Below are positions 7,976 through 17,190 of a stretch of 64,000 nt of DNA, in pieces. A program made the position numbers and the translations under genes. The notes below the pieces were generated by a model. The model ran no database searches, was not told where the DNA came from, and worked only from the letters and a program-made list of their open reading frames with translations. Position 1 is the first letter of the stretch, and each line of letters starts with the position of its first letter. This stretch comes from Spirochaetales bacterium (GTDB lineage Bacteria > Spirochaetota > Spirochaetia > DSM-2461). The stretch covers positions 1 to 64,000 of the forward strand of contig JAKSCK010000242.1 in assembly GCA_022360655.1 (NCBI GenBank). Direction: 5' to 3'.

Positions 7976-9388
7976 TTATTTATTTAAAATGAATTCCAAT
8001 TCATGACCCTGGCGAACAATTTTGAGTTCCATACGGTCCTCAGCATTCACCAAATCATAAAACTGTTTCAGGTTACGGACATTTCGTCGATTGATGGATT
8101 TGATGACATCACCACTTCGCAGTCCTAAAGCAGATGCAGGACTATCATCCACCACTCCACCAATGAGAATGTTGCCAGCATTACGCGGAATGCGCATTTG
8201 CTCTCGAAGTTCAGACGTTACAGGCACCGCAGAGAATCCTGGCCACACCGTCACTTTCAATCCATCCCGTTCAATGCTTCGAACAGCAAGGGTGATTTGG
8301 ATCTGAGTTTCTCGGCCATCACGGATCAGAGAAACATCCACTTTTTGTCCTGGCTCCAAAGAGGCCACTGTACGAACCAGATCATCCGCACTTTCAATGC
8401 GACGTCCAGCAAAGCTAGTGATGAAGTCTCCAGGAAGAATTCCCCCCTTCATTGCGGGAGATTCTCCATACACATTGTGCACAAAGGTGCCCACTTCATC
8501 GTCTAAATCCAGTTCTTCGGCCAGAACTTCTGTTAAATCCGCCATGTTCACACCAAGCCAGGCGTATTCCACACTTCCCTTGTCAATGAAATCATCAATG
8601 GAACGTCGGGCATTATTGATGGGAATGGCAAAACCAAGTCCAATGCTTCCACCACTTGTGGAGGCTATGAAGGTATTGATGCCAATGACTTCTCCATCAA
8701 TGTTCACCAAGGCTCCCCCAGAATTGCCCCGGTTGATTGCGGCATCAGTCTGGAGATAATCCGTGAAGTTTTGACCTTGAGCATTTCGTCCTTTGGCACT
8801 GATGATTCCTGCTGTTACGGTGGACTCAAAGCCAAGGGGATTCCCTACAGCCAAAACCCAATCACCAACAAAAACATCATCGGAATTACCTAAGGTAGCA
8901 ACAGGAACATCTTCTTTGGTTTCAAAGGCCACAAGAGCGAGATCCCTGAGAGGATCTCCACCAATGGCTTCTCCTTGAAACTGTCTCCCATCATTGAGAT
9001 TGATTTCAATTTCATCCGCCCCATCCACCACATGATTGTTGGTAAGAACGTAATAGGTGTTTCCACGACGTTCCACAATCACACCAGAACCCAAGCCTTG
9101 CTGGCGATAAGGTTCGGCTTCAAAGGGTTCTTCTTGTTGGGGAGAGTTGGGAAAACGGAAGAAATACTCAAAGGGATTGACGGCTCTTCGTTCAACAATG
9201 TTGACCGTATTGACTTCTACGACTACGGGCAAAACTTCTGCAGCAACTTCTCGAAAGGCACTTTGCAATTCTCGCGCTGCATCACGTGATTGAGCCTGGG
9301 CGGGAGTGGCTCCAATGCTTACAATCAAGGCCATCACGAGGGCGGTAACAGTAAGGCGTGCTCCTCTGGCGTCGATACTCCTGGTCAT
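7976..9388 (-). CDS. degP: periplasmic serine protease, HtrA/DegP family
   Basis: A 470-residue Do-type protease/chaperone for misfolded envelope proteins. The signal peptide spans about 1-32 (cleavage near AQAQS). The trypsin-like domain carries the triad His119 (NNHVV), Asp149 (LRDLAL) and Ser223 (RGNSGGAL). Two PDZ domains follow, at about 265-360 and 375-468. A GGAGC Shine-Dalgarno precedes the ATG. It lies 85 bases after a histidine kinase gene with its response regulator further upstream, and tandem GGTAAG repeats sit before it. This is an arrangement like Cpx control of degP. Confidence 0.92.
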   Translation of the reverse strand: MTRSIDARGARLTVTALVMALIVSIGATPAQAQSRDAARELQSAFREVAAEVLPVVVEVNTVNIVERRAVNPFEYFFRFPNSPQQEEPFEAEPYRQQGLGSGVIVERRGNTYYVLTNNHVVDGADEIEINLNDGRQFQGEAIGGDPLRDLALVAFETKEDVPVATLGNSDDVFVGDWVLAVGNPLGFESTVTAGIISAKGRNAQGQNFTDYLQTDAAINRGNSGGALVNIDGEVIGINTFIASTSGGSIGLGFAIPINNARRSIDDFIDKGSVEYAWLGVNMADLTEVLAEELDLDDEVGTFVHNVYGESPAMKGGILPGDFITSFAGRRIESADDLVRTVASLEPGQKVDVSLIRDGRETQIQITLAVRSIERDGLKVTVWPGFSAVPVTSELREQMRIPRNAGNILIGGVVDDSPASALGLRSGDVIKSINRRNVRNLKQFYDLVNAEDRMELKIVRQGHELEFILNK

Positions 9389-9461
9389 TGTTCTGCTCCT
9401 ATATTGGCTGGGGCATTCCCAACCCTATGATCAGAACATAATGGAAAAACCTTTCTGGAAT

Positions 9462-9478
9462 CTTACCGAATCCTTACC
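9462..9478 (-). promoter_or_regulatory. tandem direct repeat, candidate response-regulator box for htrA
   Basis: On the minus strand GGTAAG occurs twice with an 11-base period (9478-9473 and 9467-9462), inside GGTAAGGATTCGGTAAGATT. OmpR/PhoB-type regulators bind head-to-tail repeats at one-turn spacing, and the CpxR consensus is GTAAA-N5/6-GTAAA. The first repeat overlaps the stop of the kinase gene. A TTATGT/TATGTT -10-like stretch lies about 20 bases downstream. Confidence 0.5.
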
Positions 9479-10877
9479 CTTTTGAAACAAAAGGGATTTC
9501 TACCCGAAAAATGGCCCCTCGTTCCACGGCTTTTTCAACAGAGACTGTTCCACCATGTGCAGAAACAAGAGCTTTCACCATGCTCAATCCCAAGCCTAAG
9601 CCCCGAGATCCCCGACTTTTGTCCCCTCGATACAATCGTTCAAAAACACGATGGCTTTCCGACTCGGGAACTCCAGGACCATCATCGGTTACCGTCAGGA
9701 TACAAAATTGTTCATTGGAATAACATGCGACATCCACAGCCCCAGATTCCGGACTGTACTTCAAGGCATTATCAATAAGATTCCCTAAAATTCGCCGAAT
9801 CTGAACTGGATCAGCAATAGTTGGTAGTGGTTCTGGAGCATCAAAATGGATTGTTTGTTCTCGTTCTTCTGCAATGAAGGAATACATTTCCACCACTTGT
9901 CCAGCCAATTCGCGCAAATCACAGTTTTGAACATCCAGTGAAAGCATTCCCTGTTCTGCTTCAGCAATGTCCATCAAACCAGAAAGCAAATCCACAGCTT
10001 GGTCTGTTTGCTCCACCACCACAGCAAGAGCTTCTTCATACTCTTCGGGTCGGCCAGTGCGCAGGGCCAATTCGGCATGGCCACGTAAACGCGTCAAAGG
10101 TGTTCGCAAATCATGCGCCACCGCATCCAAAGTCTCCCGCATACCACCTATAAGTGACTCCACCCGATCCAGCAATCGATTGTACCGGTCCATCAATTCA
10201 TCAAAAGGATCTTCGGTTCCACGTCCTTCCAATCGGTGATTGAGTTCCCCCGTCACAATGATGCGATCAATCTCTTTATTGAGGGAGCGTATGGGAAGAA
10301 GCAACCGACGAGACGCAATGAGTCCAACCCCAGCTCCGGCCATCACCAAAAGAATGAGAGCCCAGGGATAGGAACTTTGGTACATCTGCATCAAAAACTG
10401 TCGATTTTCTGTGCTCACGCCAACCAGAACCCGGGTTCCATCCTCAAGTTCTGCTCCTGTCACCACCAAAGAATAGGGTAAATTCTCATTCCTGAGATTA
10501 AAATAGGTTCCTGGCGAAAGGGATTGAAGAACAGGATCAGCCAAATCAAAGAGTTCCCATCCCCCCGGAACAATGGCCCCTTCCATCTCCCCTTCAGGAT
10601 TGGTGATTTGCAGCAGAAAGGGCCTGCCGCCATGACTCTTCACATCTCCAGTTGCACGGGAAAGCAGAGCTGTCACTCCGCCATATTGACCGGCAGCCCA
10701 GTAGGACAAGAGACGCGAATCAAGTTCCATTCGATCCTGATCATTAAAACCTTTGAGCAAATACCCAAAGATGAGGAGAGACACCAGAACCGAGGCCAAA
10801 GCCGCCGTGAGCGCCACAATCAATGCTAAACGGACAGGGAAACTTTGAAAGAATTTAGAGGGGTTTTTCCAGGACAT
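9474..10877 (-). CDS. sensor histidine kinase of an OmpR-type pair
   Basis: A 467-residue membrane histidine kinase. The first membrane segment is at about 18-42, a periplasmic domain spans 45-168, and the second segment is at about 170-190. HAMP (190-245) and HisKA with His255 (VAHDLRTPL) follow. The HATPase domain shows NLIDNALKY, DDGPGV and GLGLGLSMV. The gene overlaps the response regulator by 23 bases, so the two proteins are made together. With htrA next in line, it probably senses envelope stress; this is inference from context. Confidence 0.88.
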   Translation of the reverse strand: MSWKNPSKFFQSFPVRLALIVALTAALASVLVSLLIFGYLLKGFNDQDRMELDSRLLSYWAAGQYGGVTALLSRATGDVKSHGGRPFLLQITNPEGEMEGAIVPGGWELFDLADPVLQSLSPGTYFNLRNENLPYSLVVTGAELEDGTRVLVGVSTENRQFLMQMYQSSYPWALILLVMAGAGVGLIASRRLLLPIRSLNKEIDRIIVTGELNHRLEGRGTEDPFDELMDRYNRLLDRVESLIGGMRETLDAVAHDLRTPLTRLRGHAELALRTGRPEEYEEALAVVVEQTDQAVDLLSGLMDIAEAEQGMLSLDVQNCDLRELAGQVVEMYSFIAEEREQTIHFDAPEPLPTIADPVQIRRILGNLIDNALKYSPESGAVDVACYSNEQFCILTVTDDGPGVPESESHRVFERLYRGDKSRGSRGLGLGLSMVKALVSAHGGTVSVEKAVERGAIFRVEIPFVSKG

Positions 10878-11532
10878 AACCTACACCCCGCACTGTTCGA
10901 ATCAGCTTTATGGGGAAATCTTTGTCCACCCGGCTCCGGAGTCGGGAAACCAAAACATCCACCACATTGGTTTGTGGATCAAAATCATACCCCCAAACCT
11001 TTTCCAGAATGAGGGTTTTTGTCACCACAGATCCAGCATTCCGCATCAGAAACTCAAGCAAAGCATATTCTCTGGGCTGAAGTTCAATGCGTTGTCCATC
11101 TCGGCTCACATTTCGAGTGAGAGGATCAAGGGTGAGGTCTGCCACATGGAGTTCCTGAGCTGCAGTGGCTCTCCCCCCCCGGCGAATCAAGGCCTCAACA
11201 CGCACCATGAGTTCTGCAAAAACAAAGGGCTTCACCAGATAATCATCGCCCCCAGCTTTCAGGCCTTTCACCCGATCATCCACACTGCGTTTTGCACTCA
11301 ATATCAGCACTGGGGTTTGAATATCCGCCCCACGCATTTCTCCAAGAATGGACAAACCATCTTTACCTGGAAGCATCAAATCCAAAATCACCACATCATA
11401 GAGTCCGGAAAGCACTCGATCCAGGCCCAAATCTCCATCCATGGCCACATCTACACCATAGCCGGCCTCACGGAGTCCTTTTGAAACAAATGCGGCAATT
11501 TCTGCATCATCTTCCACCAGCAACGCTTTCAT
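10855..11532 (-). CDS. OmpR/PhoB-family response regulator
   Basis: A 225-residue two-component regulator. The receiver domain has acidic residues VEDD (6-9), phospho-acceptor Asp51 (ILDLMLPG), and the conserved Lys in YLVKPF. The C-terminal winged helix ends with IRTVRGVGYVL. The start at 11532 is set by a GAGG Shine-Dalgarno and by the receiver beginning MKALLVEDD; the open frame extends 79 codons further but reads through the hairpin region upstream. It is predicted to bind the GGTAAG tandem repeat before htrA. Confidence 0.9.
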   Translation of the reverse strand: MKALLVEDDAEIAAFVSKGLREAGYGVDVAMDGDLGLDRVLSGLYDVVILDLMLPGKDGLSILGEMRGADIQTPVLILSAKRSVDDRVKGLKAGGDDYLVKPFVFAELMVRVEALIRRGGRATAAQELHVADLTLDPLTRNVSRDGQRIELQPREYALLEFLMRNAGSVVTKTLILEKVWGYDFDPQTNVVDVLVSRLRSRVDKDFPIKLIRTVRGVGYVLEKPL

Positions 11533-11811
11533 TGGTTTACCTCGTACTCTCATCATAGAACGCTCATCCCAGTTCGCCACCCCATTATTCTGTCGGGAAA
11601 GATGACAGTTCCGAAAGTATTCTTTCTCAAAGCCCCCTTCCCCCCCCGACGGGGTCGGAAGACACCCTTTCATCCCAAAATACGGAAGAAGAAGCACCGT
11701 TCCCGTCGGGGTCGATCTAAAAGAATTGAAAAAATCTGGCCTTAGAAGAAGATGCACGCATAAACCCATGCATCATGCTACACTTTTTCTATCTCCCATG
11801 AGGCAGGTTTC
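11533..11811. other. divergent intergenic region with long-range hairpin arms
   Basis: This gap separates the response-regulator operon from the MFS gene. CCCCGACGGG (11645-11654) and CCCGTCGGGG (11702-11711) are perfect reverse complements 47 bases apart. Both carry the GGGGTCG edge of the dispersed hairpin family. An extended -10 TGC-TACACT (11776-11784) precedes the MFS gene, whose ATG at 11812 has an AGGCAGG Shine-Dalgarno. Confidence 0.45.
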
Positions 11812-13125
11812 ATGAAGCGACTCACCCGTACAGAAAAATCTTGGGTTCTTTACGACTGGGCCAATTCGGTTCAATCCACCGTCATTGCCACCGCCATTTT
11901 TCCTCTCTGGTTTGGACAAGTGGCTCGCAACGGAGGTCTCAGTGATACCCAGGCCACCTTCTGGCTTGGAACTGCCAATACCGTGTATGCCGTCATCATT
12001 GCCCTGTTTGCTGGTTTTTTAGGAACTCTCTCGGATTTACCAGGAAACCGAAAACGCCTCTTTGTTCGGTTCTGGGCCCTTGGAGTCAGTGCTGTCGCTG
12101 CTATGATTTTTGTGGGCAATGACCAGTGGGGACTCGCCCTTCTTCTTTACATCCTATGTTTCTTGGGATATTCCAGTGCCAACATTGTTTATGATGCCAC
12201 CCTTCCTTCCATCACCACACCAGAACGAATGGACATGGTATCGTCCTTGGGCTTTGGCTATGGATACATTGGAGGAAGCACCATTCCCTTTGTGCTCTCC
12301 CTGGCTGTGATTGCCCTATTGTCAGGTATGAATCTGAGCAATGGCCTTCCCACCCTTGGAGTCAAATTCAGCTTTGCCCTCACCGCCCTGTGGTGGGGAC
12401 TCTTTTCCATCCCATTTATTCGCCATCTTCCTCCTGGAGAGGTTTCGGTGTATCAAGGCCGGGCCTCATGGAAAGCTGGTTTTCATCGACTGGTCAAAAC
12501 CTTCCGCCGCATTCGCGAACACAAACGGGTGGTGCTCTTTTTGATCGCCTATTTTTTCTACATTGATGGAGTGAATACCATCATCAAGATGGCCTCAAAC
12601 TTTGCCGACAGCCTGGGTGTGAGCTTCATGATTCTGTTGGGAGTTTTGGTGGGAATCCAAATACTGGCCTTTCCCTTTACCCTACTCTATGGACGACTCG
12701 CTGGTCGCTTTGGGGCTAAAACCATGCTCTTTGTCGGAATTGGTGTGTACACCCTCATTACAGCTCTTGGGACAGCCATGCCGTTGGTGCCCGAAGGTGC
12801 CGTGGTTCCCGTCTTTCTCACAGTGGCTCTCCTCATTGCCTCCAGCCAGGGAGGAATTCAAGCTCTGAGCCGATCCTACTATGCCTCCCTCATTCCCCAT
12901 GCTGATTCTTCTGGTGAATTTTTTGGATTTTACAACACCATGGGCAAATTTGCGGCCATCCTTGGTCCCTTCCTCATGGGAGCCCTCCCCCGGTTTGCCG
13001 TTGTTCTTGGTCTGGCCAATGAAAAGCACTCCTACAGTTTTGGTGCCGCCGCCATTTTACTCCTCTTCATTGTGGGAGGGGTGTTGCTCGCTCGCACGGC
13101 CCAAGACTCATCTTCTTCTGTTTAG
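11812..13125 (+). CDS. MFS transporter, UMF1/Atg22-like
   Basis: A 437-residue major facilitator protein. The N-terminal YDWANSVQST matches the signature YDWANS of the UMF1 family, related to yeast Atg22. About twelve hydrophobic segments are visible, with a basic cytoplasmic loop near residues 205-240. The Atg22 relationship suggests efflux of amino acids or other small molecules, but the bacterial substrates are not known. A TCGACCCC hairpin follows directly after the stop. Confidence 0.85.
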   Translation: MKRLTRTEKSWVLYDWANSVQSTVIATAIFPLWFGQVARNGGLSDTQATFWLGTANTVYAVIIALFAGFLGTLSDLPGNRKRLFVRFWALGVSAVAAMIFVGNDQWGLALLLYILCFLGYSSANIVYDATLPSITTPERMDMVSSLGFGYGYIGGSTIPFVLSLAVIALLSGMNLSNGLPTLGVKFSFALTALWWGLFSIPFIRHLPPGEVSVYQGRASWKAGFHRLVKTFRRIREHKRVVLFLIAYFFYIDGVNTIIKMASNFADSLGVSFMILLGVLVGIQILAFPFTLLYGRLAGRFGAKTMLFVGIGVYTLITALGTAMPLVPEGAVVPVFLTVALLIASSQGGIQALSRSYYASLIPHADSSGEFFGFYNTMGKFAAILGPFLMGALPRFAVVLGLANEKHSYSFGAAAILLLFIVGGVLLARTAQDSSSSV

Positions 13126-13129
13126 ATCG

Positions 13130-13149
13130 ACCCCGCCCTTTGGCGGGGT
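13130..13149 (+). terminator. hairpin after the MFS gene
   Basis: ACCCCGCC (13130-13137) pairs with GGCGGGGT (13142-13149) around CTTT, starting 5 bases after the stop codon. Preceded by AGATCG, it is a canonical member of the TCGACCCC hairpin family. Weak tail: TGGAAAAT. Confidence 0.6.
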
Positions 13150-13235
13150 TGGAAAATATGTACTGAAAAACCAATGCATGCAGATTTTTTTCCCAAGGAA
13201 TTAATCGTTACATTTTTATTGGATTTTTGTTTTCA

Positions 13236-13271
13236 CGGACACATTTTTGTTGGAAGAGGTATAATACTCCC
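13236..13271 (+). promoter_or_regulatory. candidate leaderless promoter of the TPR-proC-ptsP unit
   Basis: CGGACA (13236-13241), 18 bases, then a perfect TATAAT (13260-13265) end 6 bases before the ATG at 13272. The expected transcription start coincides with the start codon. A GAAGAGG stretch overlaps the -10 region but is about 13 bases from the ATG, too far for a normal Shine-Dalgarno. Confidence 0.5.
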
Positions 13272-13796
13272 ATGGACATTGGAGCAGCAGGCCCCGCCGC
13301 AAATCGTGCCTCCAGGGCTGCCTTGGATGGACGCTATCAGGATGCCATCAAAGCGTATCAAGAAGCGCTGTCCCTTGCTCCTCATGCGGCCAATTTGCAC
13401 TATGCCTTGGGCCTGGTCCTCGCTGAGGTGCAACAGGATAAAAAGGCCATCAAATCGTTTCAGAAAGCCTCCCAACTGGCCCCCCATAATCCAGAACCCA
13501 TGACCGAAGAAGCTCGGCTTCATATACGTGCTCAACGCTATGATTTAGCAAAACAGGTGTTAGAAAAAGTTCTTGAGCACCATCCAACCCATGCTCCCGC
13601 TCTCAACAACCGAGGAGTGGTGGCCTTTTTAGAAGAATCGTATTCTGAAGCTTGTGATTTCTTTGAAAGGGCAGTCCAATCCCATTCCCAATTTCGAGAC
13701 GCCTGGTTCAATCTTGCGGATACCTATGCCATGTTGGGAAATATTGAAGGCGAAAAGAGGGCCCGTTCCCGCTACTATGAAGTAGGAAAAGAATGA
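13272..13796 (+). CDS. tetratricopeptide repeat protein
   Basis: A 174-residue protein made of about four TPR units. Examples are ALDGRYQDAIKAYQEALSL, then LHYALGLVLAEVQQDKKAIK and ALNNRGVVAFLEESYSEACD, each followed by an APH/HP turn. No signal peptide is seen, so it is probably a cytoplasmic scaffold. It heads a run of four overlapping genes. The start at 13272 is chosen because a TATAAT lies immediately upstream; a longer frame from 13227 adds 15 unrelated residues. Confidence 0.75.
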   Translation: MDIGAAGPAANRASRAALDGRYQDAIKAYQEALSLAPHAANLHYALGLVLAEVQQDKKAIKSFQKASQLAPHNPEPMTEEARLHIRAQRYDLAKQVLEKVLEHHPTHAPALNNRGVVAFLEESYSEACDFFERAVQSHSQFRDAWFNLADTYAMLGNIEGEKRARSRYYEVGKE

Positions 13797-14071
13797 AGGT
13801 TCCACGAGCAGAAGAAATCATAGCAAAGGTATATGCCTCTTGCTGTGAGATTCGCCAGAGAGGAAACACTCCCCAATTCATCACCATGCCTTCTGCCTAT
13901 TGGAAGGCCGTGGATGATTATAGAAAACGGCTAGGACCTCTTGAGGGAACACTACCGGACTACCTGGCAGACGATGGATTGTTTGGCTTGGAAGCCTGGA
14001 TTACTGAGGAAGAGCACATCACCGTTTGGGATGAAGAAACACAGGGGAAATCCCTAGGAGAACAAATATGA
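13793..14071 (+). CDS. small conserved-looking hypothetical protein
   Basis: A 92-residue acidic protein that I do not recognise. It has no signal peptide or membrane segment. Its start overlaps the TPR stop (ATGA) and its stop overlaps the proC start (ATGA), so it is almost certainly translated. Cys17-Cys18 and a C-terminal ITEEEHITVWDEE strand-like region are the visible features. Confidence 0.65.
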   Translation: MKVPRAEEIIAKVYASCCEIRQRGNTPQFITMPSAYWKAVDDYRKRLGPLEGTLPDYLADDGLFGLEAWITEEEHITVWDEETQGKSLGEQI

Positions 14072-14880
14072 GCAGTAATGTTGGATTCATTGGTGCAGGA
14101 AACATGGGTGGAGCATTGATTCGGGGGCTTCTTAATCAAGGAGAAAAATCTGCTCAATCTGTCATTGTTTCTGATCCAAGCAAAGATGCTCGGGAACGTC
14201 TAGCCGAAGAATTCCCAGGGATTCAGCTCACCGAAAAAAATGAGGCTGCGGCAGCCTGCCCTCTCCTGATTCTTGCTGTTAAGCCCCATGTTCTACCTTT
14301 GGTTTGCCAATCTTTACAGAGAACGATTTCCCCTGATACCACCGTAGTTTCCATTGCCGCTGGTCTCACCATTCAGAGCATCCAAAAGGTTCTTGGTGGA
14401 CATGAGCAGGTTGTGCGGGCCATGCCCAATACCCCAGCACTTGTTTCTCAAGGGGTGACAGCCCTGAGTGCCTCTCAAAAGGTGGATGACGAATCCTTTG
14501 AAGAAGTTGAGAGAGTCTTTTCTGTTGTGGGTTCAACCCTGCGTTTACCCGAACGACTGATGGATGCCTATACGGCCTTAGCAGGCTCCAGCCCAGCATG
14601 GGTTTTTATGTTCATTGAAGCCCTTGCCGATGGCGCCGTGCGAGAGGGGATTCCCCGAAGCACCGCGTTAGAAGTTGCGGCACAGGCCGTTGCAGGTTCG
14701 GCCCAACTGGCTGTACAAAGTCAACGTCATCCAGCGGAATTGAAAGACATGGTGTGCTCCCCCGGTGGAACCACCATAGAAGCCGTCGCAGCTCTTGAGA
14801 AATTTGGATTCCGCTCTGCATTGATGGAAGCTGTTTCTGTCTGTGCTGCAAAAGCAAGAGAACTTGGTGGCCCCCAATGA
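14068..14880 (+). CDS. proC: pyrroline-5-carboxylate reductase
   Basis: A 270-residue enzyme for the last step of proline synthesis, reducing pyrroline-5-carboxylate with NAD(P)H. The Rossmann motif GAGNMGGALIRGL is at 10-22; AVKPHVL and RAMPNTPA are family signatures; the C-terminal DMVCSPGGTTIEAV closes the active site. Length is normal for the family. It overlaps both neighbours by 4 bases, which places it in one transcript with the TPR protein and ptsP. Confidence 0.93.
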   Translation: MSSNVGFIGAGNMGGALIRGLLNQGEKSAQSVIVSDPSKDARERLAEEFPGIQLTEKNEAAAACPLLILAVKPHVLPLVCQSLQRTISPDTTVVSIAAGLTIQSIQKVLGGHEQVVRAMPNTPALVSQGVTALSASQKVDDESFEEVERVFSVVGSTLRLPERLMDAYTALAGSSPAWVFMFIEALADGAVREGIPRSTALEVAAQAVAGSAQLAVQSQRHPAELKDMVCSPGGTTIEAVAALEKFGFRSALMEAVSVCAAKARELGGPQ

Positions 14881-17138
14881 GTGAACGTGATTCCAATATA
14901 GAAATGATCTGTTCGGTGAGCGAGCTTGCAGATTTATTCCGTCGGGGACGGGACATCAAAGGATTCCTGTCACAGGTGGTGCATGTGGTGAGCCGCCATA
15001 TGAAGGCGGACATCTGTTCCGTCTATATATTCAATGAACGCTTGGACCGCCTTGTTCTCCAGGCCTCAGATGGACTCAATCCATTGCTTGTGGGCCAGCT
15101 CAGTCTGGCTCCAGGAGAAGGACTCACGGGACTAGCTCTCAAAGAACTTCGCCCCATTCGAGAAGGCCGTGGCCAGGATAATCCCTACTTCAAAGCCATT
15201 CCAAACAGTGGTGAGGAGAAGTATGAATCCTTTCTTGCCGTTCCCATCATTCGCGGGATACGCCGGGTTGGCGTCCTTGTACTCCAAGATGAACAAAGTG
15301 GACGATTTTCTAAGTCAGATGCTCAGGCTCTCAAAGCCATAGCCTCTCAGCTTGCCGCCACCCTTGAAAATGCCCAGCTCCTCATGGAAATGGGATCACG
15401 TGACAATAATCCTGCCCCAGGAACTCCGTCCAGCCGATTAGTTCGAGGCACACCTGTTGTTGATGGTGTGGCACTGGGGGCATGTTACATTGTGGAAGCA
15501 TCAGGCTCTGATGAGAGCCGCATCAACGCACCTGATGCGGAATACCGCCACACCCTTGAAGCCTTTCATGAGGCCCTTGATCGGACCGAACATCAACTCG
15601 AAGAACTCCAGGAACGCTTAGAGGAAGAACTGGCCGATGTGGCCACTCTCATCTTCAGTGCCCATCTATTGATGCTCCGAGATGAGGGATTCTCGGGGGC
15701 CATGGAAGAACAAATCAAAACGGGGACACGGCCTCATGAGGCCATTGTGGATGTGGCCAATGGCTACACACGCCTCTTTGCTGCCAGTGAAAATCCTCGC
15801 ATGCGAGAAAAAGTTCTTGATATTCGAGATTTGAGCCACCGTCTCCTACGAAATCTTCAAGATGAAGCCGGCGATGAAGGTGATTATGTCGGGCAAATCA
15901 TTATCACAGGAGAGCTTTTACCCTCTGAACTTCTCAAACTTGCGGCTCAAAATGTGGAGGGGATTGTCCTGTTTGGTGCTGGTACAACAGCCCATATCAC
16001 GGTGCTTGCTCGTTCCCTTGGAGTTCCCCTCATCACCAGCGATGATGAATCCCTATTGCGTATTCCCGAGGATACCCCTTTGGCTCTGGATGCCTTTCAG
16101 GGATTTCTTCTTGTGCATCCTGATGATTCGGCCCTTGAACGACTTCAGGCTCTCAAAGATGGGACTGAACGCATAGAAGAACTGGCCCAGAATGCACAAC
16201 CAGAAACACATACAGAAGATGGGGTTCAGGTTCACCTGCGAGCCACCGTGAATCTTCTTTCAGACTTGAAGATTGCCTGCAGCCTCAAAGCAGAAGGTAT
16301 TGGTTTATACCGAAGTGAATTCCCATTTTTAATCCGGAGTGATTTTCCTTCAGAAGAGGAGCAATATCGTATCTATAAACAGGTTGTGGATGGTATGAAA
16401 AATCCTCTTGTGACCTTCCGCACCCTAGATGTAGGCGGAGATAAGATACTCAGCTATTTTCCAGAATCTCAGGAGGAAGCCAATCCCTTCCTTGGACTTC
16501 GGGCCATTCGATTTCTATTGGAAAATAAAAAGGTTTTTGTTGGACAGCTGAAAGCCATGATTCGAGCGGGTGGAAATCAGCGAATTCGGATTCTTTTTCC
16601 TTTGGTTTCCTCTCTTGATGACTTCCTCTATGCTCGACGAATTGTTTTGAAGAGCCTCAGTTTTCTCGCCAGGGATGGACTAGGACGCTATCCCGTCCCT
16701 GAGATGGGCGCCATGATTGAGTTGCCTTCTGCCGTAGAAATGGCTCCAGAACTGGCAAAAGAAGCCGATTTTCTCTCATTAGGAACCAATGATTTGGTCC
16801 AATATACTCTGGGAGTGGATCGGACAAATGAAAAAGTGGCAAGCTTGTTTGAGATTCGTCATCCAGCCGTACTCCGAGCTGTCAAACGGGTGGCCGATGC
16901 CGCCAATGCTGCCAATTGCCCACTATCTGTTTGTGGAATCATGGCCAAGAATCCCGAGACCGTCCGCTACATGATGGGATTAGGGATCCGTGAATTTTCT
17001 CTCGAACCTGCGCTCATTCCTGGAATGCAACAAGCCATCAGCAAAATGAATTCAACAACAGCCCGGAAAGACGCAAAAAGTCTATCCGGGTTAGGTACTC
17101 TGAAGGAAGTTCTCGAGTTTTTCTCCGCCCTCGAATAG
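14877..17138 (+). CDS. ptsP: GAF-containing PEP-protein phosphotransferase (EI-Ntr type)
   Basis: A 753-residue cytoplasmic PtsP-like enzyme that passes phosphate from PEP to an HPr-like protein. A GAF sensor domain occupies about 15-170. It is followed by the EI domain with phospho-His373 (TTAHITVLARSL) and the PEP-binding TIM barrel: GLYRSEFPF, RTLDVGGDK, SLGTNDLVQY and the catalytic Cys in VCGIMAKN. In most EI enzymes this last motif reads CGE(M/L)AG, so the Glu is replaced by Ile. No HPr or EIIA gene is in the window. Role: probably nitrogen or carbon status signalling rather than sugar uptake. Confidence 0.88.
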   Translation: MSERDSNIEMICSVSELADLFRRGRDIKGFLSQVVHVVSRHMKADICSVYIFNERLDRLVLQASDGLNPLLVGQLSLAPGEGLTGLALKELRPIREGRGQDNPYFKAIPNSGEEKYESFLAVPIIRGIRRVGVLVLQDEQSGRFSKSDAQALKAIASQLAATLENAQLLMEMGSRDNNPAPGTPSSRLVRGTPVVDGVALGACYIVEASGSDESRINAPDAEYRHTLEAFHEALDRTEHQLEELQERLEEELADVATLIFSAHLLMLRDEGFSGAMEEQIKTGTRPHEAIVDVANGYTRLFAASENPRMREKVLDIRDLSHRLLRNLQDEAGDEGDYVGQIIITGELLPSELLKLAAQNVEGIVLFGAGTTAHITVLARSLGVPLITSDDESLLRIPEDTPLALDAFQGFLLVHPDDSALERLQALKDGTERIEELAQNAQPETHTEDGVQVHLRATVNLLSDLKIACSLKAEGIGLYRSEFPFLIRSDFPSEEEQYRIYKQVVDGMKNPLVTFRTLDVGGDKILSYFPESQEEANPFLGLRAIRFLLENKKVFVGQLKAMIRAGGNQRIRILFPLVSSLDDFLYARRIVLKSLSFLARDGLGRYPVPEMGAMIELPSAVEMAPELAKEADFLSLGTNDLVQYTLGVDRTNEKVASLFEIRHPAVLRAVKRVADAANAANCPLSVCGIMAKNPETVRYMMGLGIREFSLEPALIPGMQQAISKMNSTTARKDAKSLSGLGTLKEVLEFFSALE

Positions 17139-17190
17139 TCATAACGGCTTGAGGGCGAATTCCTACAGGAAGTATACCGACTAGTTGGTA

